Shown: positions 53,966 through 63,947 of the stretch, piece after piece | Position numbering within the stretch: the stretch's first letter is position 1 | Layout: every line of letters starts with the position of its first letter | Source of the DNA: Arthrobacter sp. CDRTa11 | Lineage (GTDB): Bacteria; Actinomycetota; Actinomycetes; Actinomycetales; Micrococcaceae | Assembly: GCF_026427775.1 (NCBI RefSeq) | Contig: NZ_CP044532.1 | Coordinates: 310,001-374,000 of the forward strand | Direction: 5' to 3' | Length of the DNA: 64,000 nt | The notes under the pieces: model-generated | What the model was told of the DNA's origin: nothing | Database searches by the model: none | The model's input: only the letters and a program-made list of their open reading frames with translations | Translations under genes and position numbers: made by a program

Positions 53966-55354
53966 ATGTCAAGCAACAACTCCTACGACGTGACGACGTG
54001 GCCCGTCGGCAATCCGTCCGAGGACGTCGGTGAAGTCATCAACAGCATCATCGCCGATATCAAGGACCGGCAGACGGCCACCGATGCGAACAATGGAGGA
54101 AAGCCAGGCGCGGTGATCTACATTCCGCCCGGGGACTACCACCTCCGTACGCAGGTGGTGATCGACGTCAGCTTCCTTCGAATCGAGGGCTCCGGACACG
54201 GCTTTACGTCCTCGAGCATCCGGTTCAACGCTGCCGAAGACGAATGGCCGGACCTGCATGAGCTCTGGCCCGGCGGGAGCCGTATCCTGGTCGATCTTCC
54301 TCCCGCCAAAAACGGGCAGGAATCCATGGGCGCCGCGTTCTACGTTGAGCGAAGCGGGAGCCCGCGGATCAGTTCGGTGGAGTTCTCCAACTTCTGCATC
54401 GACGGGTTGCACTTCACCCCGGATGGCTCGGCGATGCCTCCGGAGAACACCTACGTCAACGGCAAGACCGGCATCTACGTCGCGAGCGCCAATGACTCAT
54501 TCCGGGTGAACGGCATGGGGTTCATCTACCTTGAGAACGCTCTCACCATCCACAAGGCGGACGCTCTCTCCATTCACGACAACTTCATCGCCGAATGCGG
54601 AAGCTGCATCGAGTTGCGCGGGTGGGGACAGGCATCCAAGATCACCGACAACCTGGTGGGAGCAGGCCCTAAGGGTCACTCGATTTACGCCGAGAACCAT
54701 GGCGGGCTCCTGATCACCGCGAACAACGTCTTCCCCCGTGGTGCGAGCAGCGTCCATCTCGACGGCGTCACGAGGTCAAGCGTCACCAACAACCGTCTGC
54801 ATTCGTTCTACCCGGGGATGCTGATTCTCGCGAACAGTTCGGAAATCCTCGTGGCCACCAATCACTTCCTTCGCGACCATGAGCCCTGGACGCCCTTCCT
54901 GGGAGTGGACAACGGACTGGACGACCTCAACGGACTTCTCCGGGTCAGCGGCAGCAACAACTCTGTGGTGGCCAACCACTTCTCCCTGGTTATCGACTCG
55001 GAGAGCATTCGGCCGGCAGGGGCGATGCCTGTGATCATCCGGTTGACGGCGGGCGTGGGGAACTTCGTCTCCAACAACCATGTGGTGGCGATGGACGTTC
55101 ACGCCACGTCAAGTGACTCCTGCTTTGAGGCCCAGGTGGACGCTCTGTTGACCACTGCGGCTTTGGACGGCCTCGCCGTGACGGCCGTTATGGTGGAGTC
55201 CGCATCAGCCCGGAACACCATCCTTGACTCCGGAAGCGACGCCCAAGTTATCGCAGACAGGGCTGTTAATGCCCTGCGGGCCACGCCCACGATCGGTTTC
55301 CCGCCATCGAACACGGCAACGCCGGCAACCAGGGAAACGATTACTCGTCTGTAG
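53966..55354 (+). CDS. GH91 difructose-anhydride III hydrolase-like enzyme (cytoplasmic)
   Basis: A 462-residue right-handed beta-helix protein with AAAGGGAAG before its ATG and no signal peptide. The family acid pair is present: Asp205 and Glu216 in HDNFIAECGSCIEL, 11 residues apart. Matching landmarks are YDVTTW, GAVIYIPPGDYHL, NGKTGI, NNVFPRGASSVHL and FYPGM. Cytoplasmic GH91 members in Arthrobacter include DFA III hydrolase, which opens DFA III to inulobiose, the reverse of the exported inulin fructotransferase. Its place between an importer and a LacI gene, then a cytoplasmic GH32, fits that role. A 60-residue C-terminal extension distinguishes it from the paralogue at 48872. Confidence 0.84.
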   Translation: MSSNNSYDVTTWPVGNPSEDVGEVINSIIADIKDRQTATDANNGGKPGAVIYIPPGDYHLRTQVVIDVSFLRIEGSGHGFTSSSIRFNAAEDEWPDLHELWPGGSRILVDLPPAKNGQESMGAAFYVERSGSPRISSVEFSNFCIDGLHFTPDGSAMPPENTYVNGKTGIYVASANDSFRVNGMGFIYLENALTIHKADALSIHDNFIAECGSCIELRGWGQASKITDNLVGAGPKGHSIYAENHGGLLITANNVFPRGASSVHLDGVTRSSVTNNRLHSFYPGMLILANSSEILVATNHFLRDHEPWTPFLGVDNGLDDLNGLLRVSGSNNSVVANHFSLVIDSESIRPAGAMPVIIRLTAGVGNFVSNNHVVAMDVHATSSDSCFEAQVDALLTTAALDGLAVTAVMVESASARNTILDSGSDAQVIADRAVNALRATPTIGFPPSNTATPATRETITRL

Positions 55355-55404
55355 CCTAAAAACCAGACGTGACCAGGCATGAAACCTAAAGGACGTGGAG
55401 ACCG

Positions 55405-56454
55405 TTGAGCAACAAGAACATTGGCATCAAGGACGTAGCAGTCGCCGCCGGCGTGTCTGTGACCACGGTTTCCCACGTGCTGAACGACGTGTCCTATGCG
55501 CGGATCAGTCCGGAAACCCGCAACAAGGTCAGGTCCGCTGCTGAGGAACTGGGTTACGGGCCCAACCGCCTGGCCCAGGCCCTGCGAACCCAGCGGACGG
55601 GCATGCTGGGGCTGGTGAGCGAGGACATCGCCACCACGCCCCACGCGGGCCGGATCATCCTCGGCGCGGACGAGGCCGCCCGCACCCGCGGCTACAACCT
55701 GATGATCATCAACACGTCAGGCTCGGCCAGCGCCGAATCCCGGGATGCCGACGTCGAGGCTCTCCTGGAGCGCCGGGTGGACGGAATCCTCTACGCCACC
55801 ATGTACCACCGGAAGGTGCAGGTCCCGGCGAACCTGGGGAACGTGCCTACCGTCCTGGTGGACGCCGTCAGCACCGGCCGAAACCTGACAGCCGTCGTCC
55901 CGGACGAGGAAGGCGGTGCCCGGGCCGCCGTCGAACATCTCGTGGCGGCCGGCCACACCCGCATCGGCTTCCTTAACAACACGGACGACGTCCCGGCCAC
56001 CCGGGATCGCCTCCGCGGCTTCCGGGCCGTCTTGACGGAAGCAGGGCTCGACGGCGATGCGGCCCCTGTCGAATCGGAGCTGTCAGAAGTGCCGGGAGGC
56101 TACGAGGCAGCACGCCGGATGCTGGACCGGGCGGACCGGCCCACCGCGCTGTTCTGCTACAACGACCGGATGGCCATGGGCGCGTACCGTGCTGCTGCGG
56201 AACTGGGGCTGTCCATCCCCGGAGACCTTTCCGTGGTGGGTTTCGATGACCAGCAGCTCATCGCCGCCAACCTGCACCCGGGCCTCACCACTGTTGCCCT
56301 GCCGCACTATGAAATGGGCGCCTGGGCCACGGAAAGCCTGATTGACGCCATCGAAGGCAAAACTGACCTGGCCCTCATGGCCCTGCACCCGACCATCCTG
56401 GACTGCCCCCTGGTGGTACGGGAATCCGTGGCGGCACCCGCGCCGCCGCACTGA
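55405..56454 (+). CDS. LacI-family transcriptional regulator of fructan locus
   Basis: A 349-residue regulator from TTG 55405 behind GTGGAG. The HTH reads IKDVAVAAGVSVTTVSHVLND (about residues 7-27) with the hinge helix LGYGPNRLAQALRTQ (about 50-64). The sugar-binding core follows (GMLGLVSEDIATTPHAGRIILGADEAA; DGILYATMYHR; VVGFDDQQLIAANLHPGLTTV). It very likely represses the operon at the palindrome 50641-50657 until a fructan sugar binds. Confidence 0.9.
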   Translation: MSNKNIGIKDVAVAAGVSVTTVSHVLNDVSYARISPETRNKVRSAAEELGYGPNRLAQALRTQRTGMLGLVSEDIATTPHAGRIILGADEAARTRGYNLMIINTSGSASAESRDADVEALLERRVDGILYATMYHRKVQVPANLGNVPTVLVDAVSTGRNLTAVVPDEEGGARAAVEHLVAAGHTRIGFLNNTDDVPATRDRLRGFRAVLTEAGLDGDAAPVESELSEVPGGYEAARRMLDRADRPTALFCYNDRMAMGAYRAAAELGLSIPGDLSVVGFDDQQLIAANLHPGLTTVALPHYEMGAWATESLIDAIEGKTDLALMALHPTILDCPLVVRESVAAPAPPH

Positions 56455-56521
56455 TTACAGACCACAAGCCCACCCACCCTGCTCCGGCAGACCCACCCAC
56501 AGACCAAGGATCCACACCATC

Positions 56522-58144
56522 ATGTCCAGTCGCCTTGATGACGCACGCCCGCAGCCACATATGCTGCCGGCTCCGCCGACGGCACCGGTGCTGCCAGTTG
56601 CCCGGACAGAGCAGGCGGGGACGCCGCACTACCGCCCGGCAATCCACTACACGGCCCGGGATACCTGGCTCAACGACCCCAACGGCCTGGTCTTCTACCG
56701 CGGCCAGTACCACCTGTATTACCAGAACAATCCGCACGGAAATGTATGGGGCAACATGTCCTGGGGCCACGCCATTTCCGAGGACCTGGTGCACTGGACT
56801 GAACAGCCCGTGGCCATCGCCTGCGACGCCGAAGAGGACGTCTACTCCGGAAGCATTGTGGTGGACCATGCCAACACCTCCGGATTTGGCACGGCCAACA
56901 ACCCTCCGCTGGTTGCCATCTACACCAGTGCCTTTAAGGACGGGACGCCGTATGCGGGCACTCAGGCCCAGTCCCTCGCGTACAGCAGCGACGCCGGCAT
57001 GACGTGGACCAAGTTCAGTGGAAACCCCGTCCTGACCCGGGGCTCGGCCAACTTCCGCGATCCCAAGGTCTTCAGCCATTCCGGGCCGAACGGCCAGGAA
57101 TGGGTGATGGCCGCCGTTGAGGCCGGCGAGCAGAAGGTTGTCTTCTACCGTTCGGCGAACCTGCGGGACTGGACCTTTGCCAGCGAGTTCGGACCGGCCA
57201 ATGCCCTCGGCGGAGAGTGGGAATGCCCGGATCTCTTCCCGCTGCCAGTAGACGGCGATCCTGCCCGGATCAAGTGGGTGCTGGTGGTCAACCTCAACCC
57301 GGGCGCGGTGGCGGGCGGCTCAGGCGGCCAGTATTTCGTGGGAGATTTCGACGGCGCCACCTTCACACCGGATCCTTCCTGCCTGCTGGAGGACCCGGTG
57401 GACGGTGCGGCTGCCCTCAAGCCGGACGGCAGTGCCGTGGACAGGGACAGACTGCGCCAATGCAGCTGGCTGGACTGGGGCCGCGACTATTACGCCGCTG
57501 TTTCCTTCAGCAACGTCCCCGACGGCCGGCGCCTGATGATCGGCTGGATCAACAACTGGGACTACGCCAACTCCCTGCCCACGTCACCTTGGCGCTCCGG
57601 CATGTCGCTGGTGCGCGAAGTCAGCCTGGAAACGGTGGACGGCCGGCCGCGCCTGGTCCAGACGCCTGTCCTGCCCGCTGCCGTCAGCGGCAACCGGCAC
57701 GCCATGGAGCCGGGCGGGCTCTCCGCGGAGGTCAAGCTGCCGGAAGCCATCCCGGGCACCGCGCAGCTCATCGACGCCGAACTCCTTCCCGGAACGGCCC
57801 GGCAGTTTGGTTTCCGGCTGTTTCAGGCTGCCGACGGCGGCGCCGCCGCGGTATTGACCTACGACGCAGCCGCCGGGCTGCTGACACTGGACCGCCGGGA
57901 AGGCGGGATAACGGAGTTCCATCCGGAATTTCCTTCCGCCGAGTCCGCCCCCGTCGCCCTGGACAGTGGCGTACTGGCGCTGCGCATCGTCGTCGACCAT
58001 TGCTCCGTGGAGGTGTTTGCGCAGGGCGGCAAGGTGGTCCTGACGGACCTGGTGTTTCCCGCTCCCGGAAGCGTGGGCACAGCGGTCTTCGCCGACGGCG
58101 GCACTGCGGTCATCCGCCGGCTGGAAGTCTCGGCGGTCAGCTAG
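56522..58144 (+). CDS. Cytoplasmic GH32 beta-fructofuranosidase
   Basis: A 540-residue GH32 enzyme without a signal peptide, from ATG 56522 (AAGGA upstream). Nucleophile Asp52 in WLNDPNG, RDP at residues 179-181, acid/base Glu234 in WECPDLF. The propeller is uninterrupted: a short loop (about residues 278-302) stands where the secreted homologue has two inserted modules. It should hydrolyse inulobiose, sucrose or short fructans to release fructose inside the cell, finishing the route begun by the DFA hydrolase. Confidence 0.92.
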   Translation: MSSRLDDARPQPHMLPAPPTAPVLPVARTEQAGTPHYRPAIHYTARDTWLNDPNGLVFYRGQYHLYYQNNPHGNVWGNMSWGHAISEDLVHWTEQPVAIACDAEEDVYSGSIVVDHANTSGFGTANNPPLVAIYTSAFKDGTPYAGTQAQSLAYSSDAGMTWTKFSGNPVLTRGSANFRDPKVFSHSGPNGQEWVMAAVEAGEQKVVFYRSANLRDWTFASEFGPANALGGEWECPDLFPLPVDGDPARIKWVLVVNLNPGAVAGGSGGQYFVGDFDGATFTPDPSCLLEDPVDGAAALKPDGSAVDRDRLRQCSWLDWGRDYYAAVSFSNVPDGRRLMIGWINNWDYANSLPTSPWRSGMSLVREVSLETVDGRPRLVQTPVLPAAVSGNRHAMEPGGLSAEVKLPEAIPGTAQLIDAELLPGTARQFGFRLFQAADGGAAAVLTYDAAAGLLTLDRREGGITEFHPEFPSAESAPVALDSGVLALRIVVDHCSVEVFAQGGKVVLTDLVFPAPGSVGTAVFADGGTAVIRRLEVSAVS

Positions 58145-58328
58145 CAGCCCAGATGGCCCCGGCGGCATTCCTCCTCCCCGCCGCTACGCCCAGAGGGAAC
58201 TTTTCCGCTACACCGTGCGTGATTTACTCGGATACGGTGTATAGCTAGAAGCTGACGCAGCACCAACACGCGCGCAGACCACTCGCCGTGCAGCACTACC
58301 AGGAGGGACGGGGCCAGCCCCCGAACAG

Positions 58329-60395
58329 ATGAAAGCTAAGAGTTTCTTCAAGGGCCCGGGCATCTGGATCGTTGTTGTGATCGGCATGCTTCTTGTGGCT
58401 TTTGCAACGCTGGCTCCCGGCGGCGCGGCACGGATCGACACGGACAAGGGCCTTGAGCTCCTCGCCGACAGCGGCAAGGTGGAGCAGGCAAAAATCTTCG
58501 ACGGCGAAAACCGCGTAGACCTCACCCTGAAGGACAACCTCCAGGTCAACGGCCAGGACAAGGGCAAGAGCGTCCAGTTCTTCTTCGTCGACGCCCGCGC
58601 GGGCGACGTCGTCAAGGCTGTCACCGACGCCCGGCCGGCCAGCGGCTACACAGACCAGCCCATCGAGAGCAACTGGTTCTCCGGCCTGCTTTCCCTCCTG
58701 ATCCCCGTCATCCTGCTTGGCGCACTTTTCTGGTTCCTGATGACCCGGATGCAGGGCGGCGGCTCCAAGATCATGCAGTTCGGCAAGTCCAAGGCCAAGA
58801 TGGTCAACAAGGACATGCCGCAAGTCACCTTTGTGGACGTTGCCGGTGCAGACGAAGCGGTAGAGGAACTCCAGGAAATCAAGGAGTTCCTGCAGGAGCC
58901 TGCCAAGTTCCAGGCAGTGGGGGCCAAGATCCCCAAGGGTGTGCTGCTCTACGGCCCGCCGGGAACCGGCAAGACCCTCCTGGCACGCGCTGTCGCAGGC
59001 GAGGCAGGCGTCCCGTTCTTCTCCATCTCCGGCTCGGACTTCGTGGAAATGTTCGTGGGTGTGGGCGCTTCCCGTGTCCGCGACCTCTTCGAGCAGGCCA
59101 AAGCCAACTCTCCCGCCATCATCTTTGTGGACGAGATCGACGCCGTGGGCCGTCACCGCGGCGCCGGCATCGGCGGCGGCAACGACGAACGCGAGCAGAC
59201 CCTCAACCAGCTCCTGGTGGAGATGGACGGCTTCGACGTCAAGACCAACGTCATCCTGATCGCGGCCACCAACCGCCCCGACGTCCTGGACCCCGCCCTG
59301 CTGCGTCCGGGCCGTTTCGACCGCCAGATCTCGGTGGAAGCACCGGATCTGATCGGACGCGACCAGATCCTGCAGGTGCATGCCAAGGGCAAGCCCATGG
59401 CGCAGGGCGTTGACCTCAAGGCCGTCGCGAAGAAGACCCCCGGCTACACCGGCGCGGACCTCGCCAATGTGCTGAACGAGGCTGCACTCCTGACCGCGCG
59501 CTCCAATGCCAACCTCATTGATGACCGCGCCCTGGATGAGGCAATCGACCGTGTCATGGCCGGCCCGCAGAAGCGCAGCCGTGTCATGAAGGAGCACGAG
59601 CGCAAGATCACCGCGTACCACGAGGGCGGGCACGCCCTGGTGGCTGCCGCGCTGCGCAACTCTTCGCCGGTCACCAAGATCACCATCCTTCCGCGCGGCC
59701 GTGCCCTCGGATACACCATGGTGGTGCCGGACAACGACAAGTACTCGGTCACCCGCAACGAGCTGCTGGACCAGATGGCCTATGCCATGGGCGGCCGCGT
59801 CGCGGAGGAGATTGTGTTCCACGATCCCTCCACGGGAGCGTCCAACGACATCGAGAAGGCCACCGCAACGGCCCGAAAGATGGTCACCGAGTACGGCATG
59901 AGTGAACGCGTGGGTGCCGTGCGGCTGGGTCAGGGCGGCGGCGAACCGTTCCTGGGCCGCGACGCCGGGCACGAGCGCAACTACTCGGACCAGATCGCCT
60001 ACGTGGTGGATGAGGAAGTCCGCCGCCTGATCGACCAGGCCCACGACGAGGCTTACGCCATCCTTATCGAGAACCGCGATGTCCTGGATGACCTCGCCCT
60101 GGAGCTCCTGGAACGGGAAACCCTGAACCAGGCAGAGATCGCGCAGATCTTCAGCTCCATCCGCAAGCGTGACTTCCGCGAGGTCTGGCTGTCCAAGGAG
60201 ACCCGCCCCGTGCAGCAGGCAGGCCCGGTGGAGTCCCGCCAGGAGAAGGCCGAACGGGAGGCCCAGGAGGAAGCCAAGCAGGCCCGCCTGGACGAGCCGC
60301 TGGATTCGCAGCCCCTGCACCCGCAAGGTGTCCCGGAGGACGCTGCGTTCCAGGGCGGCGTCCCCGACTCGGGACCTGACGGCGTCCGCGGCTAA
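58329..60395 (+). CDS. ftsH: ATP-dependent zinc metalloprotease FtsH
   Basis: A 688-residue membrane AAA+ protease. Two membrane segments (about residues 11-29 and 115-137) flank a small extracytoplasmic domain. The AAA domain has Walker A GPPGTGKT at 209-216, Walker [13 protein letters not shown] and the second-region-of-homology Arg ([11 protein letters not shown]). The zinc site is HEGGH at 431-435, the Ala to Gly form usual in actinobacteria. A charged C-terminal tail (about 620-688) is rich in Glu, Gln and Ala. It degrades misfolded membrane proteins and some regulators. Confidence 0.97.
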   Translation: MKAKSFFKGPGIWIVVVIGMLLVAFATLAPGGAARIDTDKGLELLADSGKVEQAKIFDGENRVDLTLKDNLQVNGQDKGKSVQFFFVDARAGDVVKAVTDARPASGYTDQPIESNWFSGLLSLLIPVILLGALFWFLMTRMQGGGSKIMQFGKSKAKMVNKDMPQVTFVDVAGADEAVEELQEIKEFLQEPAKFQAVGAKIPKGVLLYGPPGTGKTLLARAVAGEAGVPFFSISGSDFVEMFVGVGASRVRDLFEQAKANSPAIIFVDEIDAVGRHRGAGIGGGNDEREQTLNQLLVEMDGFDVKTNVILIAATNRPDVLDPALLRPGRFDRQISVEAPDLIGRDQILQVHAKGKPMAQGVDLKAVAKKTPGYTGADLANVLNEAALLTARSNANLIDDRALDEAIDRVMAGPQKRSRVMKEHERKITAYHEGGHALVAAALRNSSPVTKITILPRGRALGYTMVVPDNDKYSVTRNELLDQMAYAMGGRVAEEIVFHDPSTGASNDIEKATATARKMVTEYGMSERVGAVRLGQGGGEPFLGRDAGHERNYSDQIAYVVDEEVRRLIDQAHDEAYAILIENRDVLDDLALELLERETLNQAEIAQIFSSIRKRDFREVWLSKETRPVQQAGPVESRQEKAEREAQEEAKQARLDEPLDSQPLHPQGVPEDAAFQGGVPDSGPDGVRG

Positions 60396-60405
60396 GCTTT
60401 CTTCT

Positions 60406-61050
60406 GTGAACTATTTCGACGACGACGACGCTCCCGCCTCCGCCGGCCACCCGGCGGAGGGCGGCCACCACCACAAAAAGCACGAAAAGGTGGATCGGCC
60501 CCGGATCGAGGCTGCCGTGCGTGAAATCCTGCTCGCCATCGGCGAAGACCCTGACCGTGGCGGCCTGCAGGACACTCCCAAACGGGTGGCCAAGGCCTAT
60601 GCGGAGGTATTCGCAGGGCTGCACCACGATCCGGCCGAGATCCTTTCCACCACCTTTGACCTGGACCACGAGGAACTGGTCCTGGTCAAAGACATCCCCT
60701 TCTATTCCACCTGCGAACACCACCTGGTGCCGTTCCACGGCGTTGCCCACGTGGGCTACATTCCCTCCCATGACGGTAAAGTGACCGGGCTCAGCAAGCT
60801 GGCACGCCTCGTGGACATTTACGCCCGGCGCCCCCAGGTGCAGGAACGCCTCACCACGCAGATCGTCGACGCAATGGTCAGCCACCTCAAGCCCCGTGGC
60901 GCAATTGTTGTCATCGAATGCGAACACATGTGCATGTCCATGCGCGGTGTCCGCAAGCCCGGAGCGAAGACCGTCACCAGTGCGGTACGCGGGCAGCTTC
61001 ATGACCCGGCCACCCGCGCCGAAGCCATGAGCCTCATCATCGGAAGGTAA
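60406..61050 (+). CDS. folE: GTP cyclohydrolase I
   Basis: A 214-residue protein from GTG 60406, 10 bases after ftsH. It makes dihydroneopterin triphosphate from GTP, the first folate step. The zinc site uses Cys103 in STCEHH and Cys172 or Cys176 in [29 protein letters not shown] and the start EEA-like [26 protein letters not shown] are diagnostic. A His-rich N-terminal stretch (GHHHKKH) precedes the fold. First gene of the folE-folP-folB-folK run. Confidence 0.97.
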   Translation: MNYFDDDDAPASAGHPAEGGHHHKKHEKVDRPRIEAAVREILLAIGEDPDRGGLQDTPKRVAKAYAEVFAGLHHDPAEILSTTFDLDHEELVLVKDIPFYSTCEHHLVPFHGVAHVGYIPSHDGKVTGLSKLARLVDIYARRPQVQERLTTQIVDAMVSHLKPRGAIVVIECEHMCMSMRGVRKPGAKTVTSAVRGQLHDPATRAEAMSLIIGR

Positions 61051-61060
61051 TTTTCAGACC

Positions 61061-61981
61061 ATGGACTCACTAGCTGCAGCCCCGGGAACCGGGCCCGCCA
61101 CCTCCCCGCTTCCCATCCTGCGCAAACCCCGCCCGGCCGCGAAATTCGAAGACCTTCCCACGGACCGCACGCTGGTCATGGGCATCCTGAACGTCACCCC
61201 CGACTCCTTTAGCGACGGCGGCAAGCATGAGACGGCGGACAGCGCCATCGCGGCAGGCCTGCGGATGTTCTACGCCGGGGCGGACATCATCGACGTCGGC
61301 GGCGAATCAACGCGTCCCGGCGCGGAAGATGTCAGCCCGGAAGAGGAACAGCGCCGGGTGCTGCCAGTGATCCAGGCGCTGGTGAAGGCCGGCGCCCTGG
61401 TCAGCATCGACACCACCCACGCGTCCACGGCAACCGCCGCGCTGGATGCAGGCGCCGCCATCATCAATGACATCTCCGGCCTCAGCATTGAACCGGAGAT
61501 GGCAGAGCTCGTGGCCACGTCGAAAGTGCCCTACATCCTCACGCACCGCCGCGGGGATGCCCGCACCATGAACTCACTGGCTGAGTACACCGACGTTGCC
61601 GCCGAGGTGGTGGCAGAGCTCGCCGGTGTGCGCGACAAGCTCTACGCCGCCGGCGTCAGCCAGGAACAGATCATCGTGGATCCAGGCCTGGGGTTCGCCA
61701 AGAACGATGCCCACAACTGGGAACTCCTGCGGAACCTGGACCGGCTCGAAAGCCTTGGCCATAAGGTCCTGGTGGGTGCTTCCCGCAAACGCTTCCTGGG
61801 CTCCCTGCTCACGGAGGCAGGCAAAGCCGCCGTTCCCGAGGAACGCGACGCCGCCACCGCCGCCATTACAGCCATCGTCGCCGCCCGCGGCGCCTGGGCC
61901 GTCCGCGTGCACAATGTCCGTCCCAGCCTTGACGCCGTCAAGGTCGCCTCGCGCCTGGCTGCTGCCCACACCACTCACTAG
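61061..61981 (+). CDS. folP: Dihydropteroate synthase
   Basis: A 306-residue TIM-barrel enzyme that condenses dihydropterin pyrophosphate with p-aminobenzoate; the sulfonamide target. MGILNVTPDSFSDGG (about residues 33-47), DVGGESTRPGA (about 71-81) and GASRKRFLG near residue 239 are the three pABA/pterin-binding signatures. The N-terminus has about 25 extra polar residues. It lies 10 bases after folE. Confidence 0.97.
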   Translation: MDSLAAAPGTGPATSPLPILRKPRPAAKFEDLPTDRTLVMGILNVTPDSFSDGGKHETADSAIAAGLRMFYAGADIIDVGGESTRPGAEDVSPEEEQRRVLPVIQALVKAGALVSIDTTHASTATAALDAGAAIINDISGLSIEPEMAELVATSKVPYILTHRRGDARTMNSLAEYTDVAAEVVAELAGVRDKLYAAGVSQEQIIVDPGLGFAKNDAHNWELLRNLDRLESLGHKVLVGASRKRFLGSLLTEAGKAAVPEERDAATAAITAIVAARGAWAVRVHNVRPSLDAVKVASRLAAAHTTH

Positions 61982-61994
61982 GGCCGGGGGACCC

Positions 61995-62369
61995 ATGGAC
62001 AGGATCACGCTGAGCGGTGTCACCGCCGTCGGCCATCATGGCGTGTTTGAATTTGAGCGCCGCGAGGGCCAGCCCTTTGTTGTGGACGCCGTCCTGCACC
62101 TGGACTTCTCCAAGGCAGCCGAATCCGACGACGTCCGGGACACCGCCCACTACGGTGAGGTGGCGGAGCGGATCAAGGCCTGGATCACGGGTGAGCCCTT
62201 GAACCTGATCGAGGCGCTGGCCGTGCGGATTGCGGACGACCTTCTCAGCGGGTTCCAGATCAACGCAGTGGACATCACTGTGCATAAACCGGAGGCGCCC
62301 ATCGAGGTGCCTTTCGGCGACGTTGCCGTCACTGTCCACCGCGCCCGGAACGACGGGCAGAACCCATGA
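61995..62369 (+). CDS. folB: Dihydroneopterin aldolase
   Basis: A 124-residue enzyme that cleaves dihydroneopterin to hydroxymethyl-dihydropterin and glycolaldehyde. GVTAVGHHGVFEFERREGQPFVVD at the start and the catalytic Lys in VHKPEAPI (about residue 98) are conserved. ATG 61995 follows GGGGG. Its stop overlaps the folK start by four bases. Confidence 0.95.
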   Translation: MDRITLSGVTAVGHHGVFEFERREGQPFVVDAVLHLDFSKAAESDDVRDTAHYGEVAERIKAWITGEPLNLIEALAVRIADDLLSGFQINAVDITVHKPEAPIEVPFGDVAVTVHRARNDGQNP

Positions 62370-62905
62370 GTGCTGTTTATTCAAAGGCTGTGCTGGCCCT
62401 GGGCAGCAACCTGGGCGAACGGAACGACACCCTTTCCGAGGCCGTAGCGGATCTTGTTGATCCGCCGGAGGTCCGCCTGCTGGACGTTTCTCCCGTGGTG
62501 CAGACCAAGGCGGTGGGTGGTCCGGCCGGCCAGCCGGACTTCCTGAACATGGTCATCACCGTGGAAACCTCGCTCTCGCCGCTGCAGCTGCTGGAGCACT
62601 GCCAGGCTGTGGAGAACAAGCACCACCGCGTCCGGGAGGTCCGCTGGGGGCCGCGGACGCTCGACGTCGACATCATTGTCTACGGTGACCTCATCAGCGG
62701 GGATCCGGTGCTGACCCTCCCGCATCCCAGGGCCGCGAGCCGCGCTTTTGTGCTGTACCCCTGGTCCCTGATAGAGCCCGCTGCCACTTTGAACGGCGAG
62801 CGGATCAGCACGCTGGCCGCCCGTGCAGAAGATTTTGACGACCTCGCGCCCTTCGACGGCTTCGGCGATTTCGACGGTGTCCCACTGGCCGGGACGGCGG
62901 AGTAG
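62366..62905 (+). CDS. folK: Hydroxymethyl-dihydropterin pyrophosphokinase
   Basis: A 179-residue enzyme that pyrophosphorylates the pterin for folP. LALGSNLGER at residues 9-18, the loop QPDFLNMVI, and the metal-binding signature RWGPRTLDVDIIVYG (about residues 92-106) are diagnostic. LPHPRAASRAFVLYP follows. Coupled to folB by overlap and close to the next gene. Confidence 0.96.
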   Translation: MSAVYSKAVLALGSNLGERNDTLSEAVADLVDPPEVRLLDVSPVVQTKAVGGPAGQPDFLNMVITVETSLSPLQLLEHCQAVENKHHRVREVRWGPRTLDVDIIVYGDLISGDPVLTLPHPRAASRAFVLYPWSLIEPAATLNGERISTLAARAEDFDDLAPFDGFGDFDGVPLAGTAE

Positions 62906-62908
62906 CCG

Positions 62909-63454
62909 ATGAAACCTATTAATCCCCTGCGACTGCTGCTCATAGGCGTCATCCTTGCCGTCGCCGGATGGTCTGCCACTGTCCTCACCAACCGGTACAG
63001 CATGGCCACCCCGGTCCTGCCGGTCACGGCTCTTGCCACCATGGGCGTGATTGTGGTTATCACGCTGATCCTTGGCATCCGGATCCTGAGGTGGCGCAAC
63101 AGGAACCGCGACAAAACCAAAAAGAAGATCGCCCTCGATCCGATTCTCGCCGCGCGCACCCTCGTGCTGGCGCAGGCGTGTGCCTACGCCGGCACCGTCC
63201 TGCTGGGCTGGCATGCCGGCATTTTCCTGGACCAGCTGCGGGTTTGGAGCCTGCGCAGCGACCAGGGCATCACCTGGGTTGCACTGGCCCAGGCCGGGGG
63301 AGGGCTGGCCATGATTGTGGTGGGACTGCTGGTGGAACGCTTTTGCAAGATCCCGCCGGAGGACAGCGACACCCCGCCCGGCGAAGGACAGCCCGGCCGC
63401 GGGGCACGGGGCGAAGCCGCAGGGGAAGGCGAATATGCATACCGAGGCGATTGA
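62909..63454 (+). CDS. DUF3180 family membrane protein
   Basis: A 181-residue protein with four hydrophobic segments (LLLIGVILAVAGWSATVL; LPVTALATMGVIVVITLILGI; LAQACAYAGTVLLGWHAGIFL; ITWVALAQAGGGLAMIVVGLLV) and a charged loop RNRDKTKKK. The C-terminus is Gly/Glu-rich. It follows folK in actinobacteria as DUF3180; function unknown. It overlaps the next gene by 20 bases. Confidence 0.82.
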   Translation: MKPINPLRLLLIGVILAVAGWSATVLTNRYSMATPVLPVTALATMGVIVVITLILGIRILRWRNRNRDKTKKKIALDPILAARTLVLAQACAYAGTVLLGWHAGIFLDQLRVWSLRSDQGITWVALAQAGGGLAMIVVGLLVERFCKIPPEDSDTPPGEGQPGRGARGEAAGEGEYAYRGD

Positions 63455-63947
63455 TCCGCCGGGCATCACGTGGCAGCGGGTGTCGCCCAAATACATCACG
63501 GTGCGCCTGGTGCAGTGGGCCGTCGGGAACCTGGTCACCCTGCTGGTACTCAGCCTGCCCCTGGTGTTGGTCCTCAACGGGTGGTGGGCATGGCCGCCGC
63601 TCTGGCTTGCCGTCACAGCGCCCGCCGTCATGCTGGTCCTCGCCGTCTGGCGCCTTGTGCTGATCCCGCGGCAAGTCCGCGCCATCGGCTATGCAGAGCG
63701 CGACGACGACCTCCTGATCCGCACCGGCATCTTCTTCCAGCGGACCATGGCCGTCCCCTATGGCCGCATGCAGTACGTGGATATAGGGGTGGGACCCGTG
63801 GAACGCGCGCTTGGCCTGTGCACCCTCAAGCTGCACACGGCATCACCTGGCACCAACGCCCAGATCCCGGGCCTGCCCGCCGCCGAGGGGGCGCGCCTGC
63901 GTGAGCAGCTCACAGCCCGCGGCGAAGCCAGGCTGGCAGGACTGTGA
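63435..63947 (+). CDS. PH domain-containing membrane protein (YdbS-like)
   Basis: A 170-residue protein from ATG 63435 behind GGGGAAGG. Two hydrophobic segments (about residues 27-66) precede a bacterial PH (bPH2) domain with the signature AERDDDLLIRTGIFFQRTMAVPYGRMQYVDIGVGPVERALGLCTLKLHTA. The type usually pairs with a second, larger PH protein, which appears to begin at 63944. Role unknown. Confidence 0.85.
   Translation: MHTEAIDPPGITWQRVSPKYITVRLVQWAVGNLVTLLVLSLPLVLVLNGWWAWPPLWLAVTAPAVMLVLAVWRLVLIPRQVRAIGYAERDDDLLIRTGIFFQRTMAVPYGRMQYVDIGVGPVERALGLCTLKLHTASPGTNAQIPGLPAAEGARLREQLTARGEARLAGL

Noticed and set aside
59619..59633. HEGGH instead of HEAGH in FtsH as a possible defect
   Set aside because: The Gly form is usual in actinobacterial FtsH and keeps both zinc histidines and the glutamate.
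58296..60326. 676-residue open frame on the minus strand opposite ftsH
   Set aside because: A shadow of high GC in the third codon position of ftsH; it has no recognisable domain and the plus-strand gene is unmistakable.
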